NCBI GenBank assembly: GCA_943326765.2
Contig: CALPUN020000005.1
Coordinates: 1 to 34,126 of the forward strand
Source of the DNA: Bifidobacterium breve
GTDB lineage: Bacteria > Bacteroidota > Bacteroidia > Flavobacteriales > Flavobacteriaceae
DNA length: 34,126 bases
Direction of reading: 5' to 3'
The translations under genes and the position numbers were made by a program. The notes beneath the pieces were generated by a model. The model was not told where the DNA came from. It saw nothing but the letters and a program-made list of their open reading frames with translations, and made no database searches. Positions within the stretch are counted from its first letter, which is position 1; each line of letters starts with the position of its first letter. Positions 32,933 through 34,126 of the stretch are shown here, in pieces.

Positions 32933-33574
32933 ATGCACTTCATTTCTCAAGATTTAGAAGATTATATTGAACAACATTCGGCTGCAGAACCCGAATTGTT
33001 AGCAGCACTAAATAAGGAAACCTACCAAAAAGTTTTGTTGCCTCGAATGTTGAGTGGGCATTTTCAAGGTCGGGTTTTGAGTATGCTTTCTAAATTAATT
33101 CGACCAGTTCATATCTTAGAAATTGGAACCTATACTGGTTATGCGACGTTGTGTTTGTGTGAAGGCATACAACCCAGTGGAAGCATTCATACTATTGACA
33201 TTAAAGAAGAACTGGTTGGTTTTCAACGAAAATATTTTGACCGTTCGTCATGGGGAAATCAAATCGTACAGCATTTGGGGGAAGCTTTAACTATTATTCC
33301 GAGTTTGGATTTAAAATTCGATTTGGTTTTTATTGATGCCGACAAAGAAAATTACCTGAACTATTTTGAAATGATTTTGCCGAAAATGAATCGAGGTGGC
33401 GTTATTTTATCGGATAATGTGCTTTGGAGTGGAAAGGTTTTGGAGCCTTTACAACCGAATGATGTAAGCACTAAAATTCTAGTAGCATACAACCATCTTT
33501 TAAAAACAGATCCTCGTGTAGAAACGGTTTTACTTCCTATTCGCGATGGTTTGACCGTTAGCAGAGTGCTCTAG
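32933..33574 (+). CDS. class I SAM-dependent O-methyltransferase
   Basis: Methyltransferase of the catechol/caffeoyl-CoA O-methyltransferase type, 213 residues. The SAM loop is ILEIGTYTGYATL (61-73), then TIDIKEE, and the metal/catalytic region FDLVFIDADKENYLNYFE (129-146) is followed by GGVILSDNVLWSGKV. The substrate is not evident; housekeeping members may act on catechol-like compounds. I chose MHFISQDLEDYIEQHS because the promoter overlaps the alternative upstream start. Its TAG stop is made by the first bases of repeat copy C. Confidence 0.92.
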   Translation: MHFISQDLEDYIEQHSAAEPELLAALNKETYQKVLLPRMLSGHFQGRVLSMLSKLIRPVHILEIGTYTGYATLCLCEGIQPSGSIHTIDIKEELVGFQRKYFDRSSWGNQIVQHLGEALTIIPSLDLKFDLVFIDADKENYLNYFEMILPKMNRGGVILSDNVLWSGKVLEPLQPNDVSTKILVAYNHLLKTDPRVETVLLPIRDGLTVSRVL

Positions 33575-33673
33575 CCCAGATGGGAGCGGCATCTCCCGGT
33601 TATAGAAAACAAGGCTTCTAGCCGTAGCTTTTCTTAAACGGGAATATAGCGGACAGCTGGAAATAGCTCCTAA
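33572..33673. repeat. hairpin repeat, copy C
   Basis: Starts TAGCCCAGATGGGAGCGGCA and ends GGAAATAGCTCCTAA. The core pairs GAAAACAAGGCT with AGCCGTAGCTTTTC around TCT, with outer CCCG/CGGG pairs. It fills the whole gap between the convergent O-methyltransferase and PAP2 genes and provides the former's stop codon. Confidence 0.9.
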
Positions 33674-34126
33674 TTAAACTTTTGGAAAATATTTTGGCTG
33701 TAAATAGCAGTACACTTTGTAAAACAAAAACCCGTACAAAGCCCCGAAAAAATATCCTGTTAGAATGTCTAATGGAAAGTGTAACCCTAGATAAATTCGA
33801 CTATAAGCGAATATCAGCGGGAATAAAAACAGCAAGAGTCCGTATTTGTAATAGCGTTTGAAAAACAGAAAAATAAAAACGGTCGTAGCCATCGAATTTG
33901 TGGCGTGACCCGAGTAAAAACTGAACGATTTACTGTCTTTTACGATTCGGATGATGTCTTTAATTTCTGGGTCGTTGCAAGGCCGCAACCGTTGCACTGC
34001 ATTTTTGAAGATATTTGCTGTTTGATCGGCAACTAAAATTAAAACGGCAAGAAAAATTAGGATAATTCCGAGATTTTTCCAACCCACTTTTTTTTGCAAA
34101 AAGTAAAACACCAGCAGGAAAAATGG
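33674..34126 (-). CDS. PAP2-family phosphatase (5' end cut by window)
   Basis: Membrane phosphatase of the type 2 phosphatidic acid phosphatase family; such enzymes may recycle undecaprenyl diphosphate or act on lipid phosphates. The three catalytic motifs are KNAVQRLRP, FYSGHATNS and SRIYLGLHFPLD, in order. Several membrane helices surround them. The frame remains open to the window end (codons read PFFLLVFYFLQKK), so the start and N-terminal helices lie outside; a GTG at 34109-34111 is not a likely start. The stop lies directly beside repeat copy C. Confidence 0.9.
   Translation of the reverse strand, partial: PFFLLVFYFLQKKVGWKNLGIILIFLAVLILVADQTANIFKNAVQRLRPCNDPEIKDIIRIVKDSKSFSFYSGHATNSMATTVFIFLFFKRYYKYGLLLFLFPLIFAYSRIYLGLHFPLDILTGYFFGALYGFLFYKVYCYLQPKYFPKV

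Noticed and set aside
1-34126. CRISPR arrays, insertion sequences, prophage genes and riboswitches
   Set aside because: No regular repeat-spacer pattern, transposase, integrase or phage gene was found, and no conserved riboswitch fold was recognisable by eye.

Overview
The window looks like chromosomal DNA of a Flavobacterium-like member of the Bacteroidota. It is AT-rich, carries gldB and gldC gliding genes, has an FtsZ with a long C-terminal extension, and shows upstream elements that match the TTG / TAnnTTTG promoter form of this phylum. Shine-Dalgarno sites are largely absent. No phage, insertion sequence, CRISPR array or rRNA was seen.

Layout. (1) 1-3450: an AT-rich accessory edge. It holds an unidentified open frame leaving the window, a two-component pair (LuxR-type regulator, then a 7TM-DISM histidine kinase), about 500 bases of decayed DNA, and the C-terminal remnant of ribulose-phosphate 3-epimerase. 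(2) 3462-3569: tRNA-Arg(TCG), followed at once by a strong two-way terminator. (3) 3647-20203, all on the minus strand: one long division and cell-wall (dcw) operon in the order mraZ, rsmH, ftsL, ftsI, murE, mraY, murD, ftsW, murG, murC, ftsQ, ftsA, ftsZ, then yqeY. Most genes overlap or abut. murF and ddl are absent. Upstream of mraZ lie four GTGG boxes spaced 10, 10 and 21 bp, a likely MraZ operator. (4) 20584-25078: a divergent alpha/beta hydrolase, engB, gldB-gldC (minus), nadE and an orphan LuxR-type response regulator. (5) 25075-29634 on the minus strand: dnaG, whose zinc ligands are all replaced, then an ECF sigma / membrane anti-sigma / beta-barrel module. (6) 29780-34126: a polyprenyl diphosphate synthase, an unrecognised lipoprotein, rlmN, an O-methyltransferase and a PAP2 phosphatase cut by the window end.

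The dcw genes make lipid II (MurE, MurD, MurC, MraY, MurG), polymerise and cross-link it at the septum (FtsW, FtsI, FtsL, FtsQ) and place the ring (FtsA, FtsZ). MurE carries the DNPR motif expected for meso-diaminopimelate. MraZ probably represses the operon through the GTGG boxes.

The least explained signal is an intergenic hairpin repeat with conserved ends and a variable core. There are three copies (23425-23504, 27120-27247, 33572-33673) and one deleted derivative (12419-12450). Two copies show a compensatory base-pair change at the hairpin tip, and the ends supply stop codons to neighbouring genes. I did not find an obviously new multi-gene system; the repeat family, the MraZ boxes, the zinc-less DnaG and the decayed rpe/tRNA edge are the parts most worth checking.
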